DNA of 13,365 nucleotides from an uncultured Eubacterium sp. (lineage in GTDB: Bacteria; Bacillota; Clostridia; Lachnospirales; Lachnospiraceae). A program made the position numbers and the translations under genes. Location of the stretch: NCBI GenBank assembly GCA_948579355.1, contig CAPAOV010000016.1, forward strand, positions 1-13,365, given 5' to 3'. Every line of letters starts with the position of its first letter. The first letter of the stretch is position 1. Under the pieces are notes generated by a model that was not told the origin of the DNA, ran no database searches, and saw nothing but the letters and a program-made list of their open reading frames with translations. Of this stretch, positions 12,809-13,365 are shown piece by piece.

Positions 12809-12969
12809 GAAACTATGTTACTGTACAGTGACTTGCCGTCAGGTTTCTCGACCGAAATCGCTGTTCTCCGGCCTCTTGACATTCGCTCCACGGAAAACCC
12901 ACCAAGATAGTGGCAACCTCACGCTTCATCGCTATCATGTCACAGCAAGGACTAGTGTAACATAGTTTC
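12809..12969. repeat. Perfect 13-bp inverted repeat linking leader and promoter
   Basis: GAAACTATGTTAC (12809-12821) recurs as GTAACATAGTTTC (12957-12969). The second copy covers the start of the rpsJ -10 and the 3' part of the -35/-10 spacer. The centre-to-centre distance is 148 bp. A 13-bp perfect match of this kind is unlikely by chance in a region this small, roughly one in a thousand on equal base use. With the inferred start near 12947 the second copy is not transcribed, so pairing in RNA would need a start further upstream. A protein-binding site pair is the other reading. Confidence 0.7.
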
Positions 12970-12982
12970 CAAAAAAAAGCAA
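12954..12982 (-). promoter_or_regulatory. Main sigma-A-type promoter of the S10 operon
   Basis: On the minus strand a -35 TTGCTT (12982-12977) and a -10 TACACT (12959-12954) are 17 bp apart, with TG one base before the -10. Eight consecutive T residues run from the end of the -35 into the spacer, and an A/T-rich stretch lies just upstream of the -35. Transcription would begin near 12947-12946. The promoter resembles the rpmJ promoter closely: both have TTGC, a 17-bp spacer and CTATGTTA before the end of the -10. Confidence 0.82.
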
Positions 12983-13013
12983 GAAAAACTTTCACGAAAT
13001 CTACAAGCCATGC

Positions 13014-13082
13014 AAAACACCAATTTTCCCACCATTCGTCGAGAGTTTACTCTCGTAAGAATGAGGGGGAAATTGGTGTTTT
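13014..13082. terminator. Large hairpin with A and T flanks, possibly a bidirectional terminator
   Basis: AAAACACCAATTT (13014-13026) is perfectly complementary to AAATTGGTGTTTT (13070-13082). Inside it, CATTC/GAATG (13033-13037 with 13059-13063) and CGAGAG/CTCTCG (13040-13045 with 13050-13055) continue the stem around a TTTA loop. Each strand would end in UUUU after the stem, so it could stop transcription both ways. On the minus strand it would separate the S10 promoter from any gene beyond the right edge. It is also the first element of the tandem repeat array, so its role may be different. Confidence 0.45.
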
Positions 13083-13365
13083 ATACGGCGACAGCCGTGA
13101 CCGAGGGCTCGCAGAGCCCGAGGTGGCATGGCGGACGACACCGGTTTCCCACCATTCGTCGAGAGTTTACTCTCGTAAGGATGGGGGTAAAATTGGTGTT
13201 TTATACGGCGACAGCCGTGACCGAGGACTCGTCAGAGTCCGAGGTGGCATGGCGCTAGAAACAGAGCTTCCGCCAGCCGTCGAGAGTTTACTCTCGTAAG
13301 GATGGGGGGGAAAATTGGTGTTTTATACGGCGACAGCCGTGACCGAGGACTCGTCAGAGTCCGAG
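13018..13365 (+). repeat. Tandem array of a ~120-bp hairpin-rich unit, about 2.9 copies, cut by the window edge
   Basis: The stretch CGAGAGTTTACTCTCG starts at 13040, 13160 and 13281, so the period is 120 then 121 bp. Each unit has a long hairpin 1 ending in GGTGTTTTAT; an identical hairpin 2, ACGGC-GACA-GCCGT; and hairpin 3, GGGCTC/GAGCCC in unit 1 and GGACTC/GAGTCC in units 2 and 3. Hairpin 3 is flanked by GA on both arms and closed by ACC/GGT. The left arm of hairpin 1 has diverged in unit 3. No convincing protein frame or per-unit promoter is seen, and this 350-bp stretch holds no gene. The plus sign reflects wobble pairs that favour plus-strand RNA. The element is not recognised. Confidence 0.85.

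Larger units (their letters stand above)
12665..12947 (-). ncRNA. Structured 5' leader of the S10 operon mRNA
   Basis: From the inferred start near 12947 to the rpsJ ATG there are about 280 untranslated nucleotides with many non-crossing inverted repeats. In 5'-3' RNA order they are as follows. A helix pairs 12937-12942 with 12877-12882 and contains CTATC/GATAG. A hairpin at 12835-12872 has a UUCG loop. An 11-position helix pairs 12822-12832 with 12717-12727, with one mismatch. This helix encloses a TCTGC hairpin (12795-12810), an 8-bp CGTGTGTG helix (12783-12790 with 12734-12741) and a hairpin containing GGAGGT (12763-12778). Last, TCGTACT/AGTACGA (12684-12690 with 12704-12710) abuts the rpsJ Shine-Dalgarno. 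I do not recognise it as a named family. Autoregulation by a ribosomal protein is a reasonable inference. Confidence 0.6.

Noticed and set aside
12665..12947. T-box or known riboswitch in the S10 leader
   Set aside because: No T-box core sequence, terminator or recognisable riboswitch core was seen, and such elements are not expected before ribosomal genes.
12809..12969. Phase-variable (invertible) S10 promoter
   Set aside because: The 13-bp repeats are suggestive, but no recombinase gene is in view. Switching off the only visible promoter of an essential operon would be harmful, so the repeat is kept only as an unexplained observation.
13225..13245. Resemblance of the minus-strand CTGACGAGTCC in the repeats to a hammerhead ribozyme core
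   Set aside because: The required GAAA and cleavage-site elements do not follow in the right places, and the CTGAC is simply the loop and stem of hairpin 3.
13010..13258. An 82-codon plus-strand frame across two repeat units, with the peptide partly repeated
   Set aside because: It is open because the unit length is 120 bp, a multiple of three. Its ATG lacks a ribosome-binding site, the third unit shifts frame with its 121-bp period, and the base changes fit RNA pairing better than protein conservation.

Overview
The window is a conserved bacterial ribosomal-protein gene cluster, the S10-spc block, read entirely on the minus strand. It starts at about position 12,950 and runs leftwards off the window at position 1. 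Gene order in the direction of transcription is rpsJ, rplC, rplD, rplW, rplB, rpsS, rplV, rpsC, rplP, rpmC, rpsQ, rplN, rplX, rplE, rpsN (zinc type), rpsH, rplF, rplR, rpsE, rpmD, rplO, secY, adk, map, infA and rpmJ (5' part only). The host is very probably a member of the Firmicutes, class Clostridia, most likely family Lachnospiraceae. The reasons are strong AGGAGG ribosome-binding sites before nearly every gene, the four-cysteine S14, the four-cysteine zinc LID of adenylate kinase, the secY-adk-map-infA-rpmJ order, and an L22 with a basic N-terminal extension of a kind I associate with that family. The species cannot be named from this.

Positions 13014-13365 (right edge) hold no gene. They hold an array of about 2.9 tandem copies of a ~120-bp unit, each able to form three hairpins, and the array continues beyond the window. 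Positions 12954-12982 carry a strong sigma-A-type promoter for rpsJ. It is followed by a ~280-nt untranslated leader (12665-12947) with many nested inverted repeats and an 8-codon leader ORF whose ribosome-binding site lies in a hairpin.

Positions 157-12664 hold the coding part, packed with 9-36 nt spacers or short overlaps. Four gaps stand out. rpsJ-rplC (190 nt) contains several stem-loops and mutually exclusive pairings. rpsS-rplV (104 nt) has two perfect hairpins and a 9-nt direct repeat. rplW-rplB (72 nt) is AT-rich. secY-adk (82 nt) contains a GC-rich stem-loop. A second strong promoter (100-128) lies between infA and rpmJ and probably starts the alpha-operon part.

The genes build both ribosomal subunits. 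The products are L3, L4, L23, L2, L22, L16, L29, L14, L24, L5, L6, L18, L30 and L15 of the large subunit, and S10, S19, S3, S17, S14, S8 and S5 of the small subunit. Downstream come the protein-export channel (SecY), nucleotide balance (Adk), N-terminal methionine removal (Map) and translation initiation (IF1). The coding genes look ordinary and intact. The unusual material is in the noncoding DNA around rpsJ: the tandem structured repeats, the structured leader with its mini-ORF, and the rpsJ-rplC intercistronic RNA.
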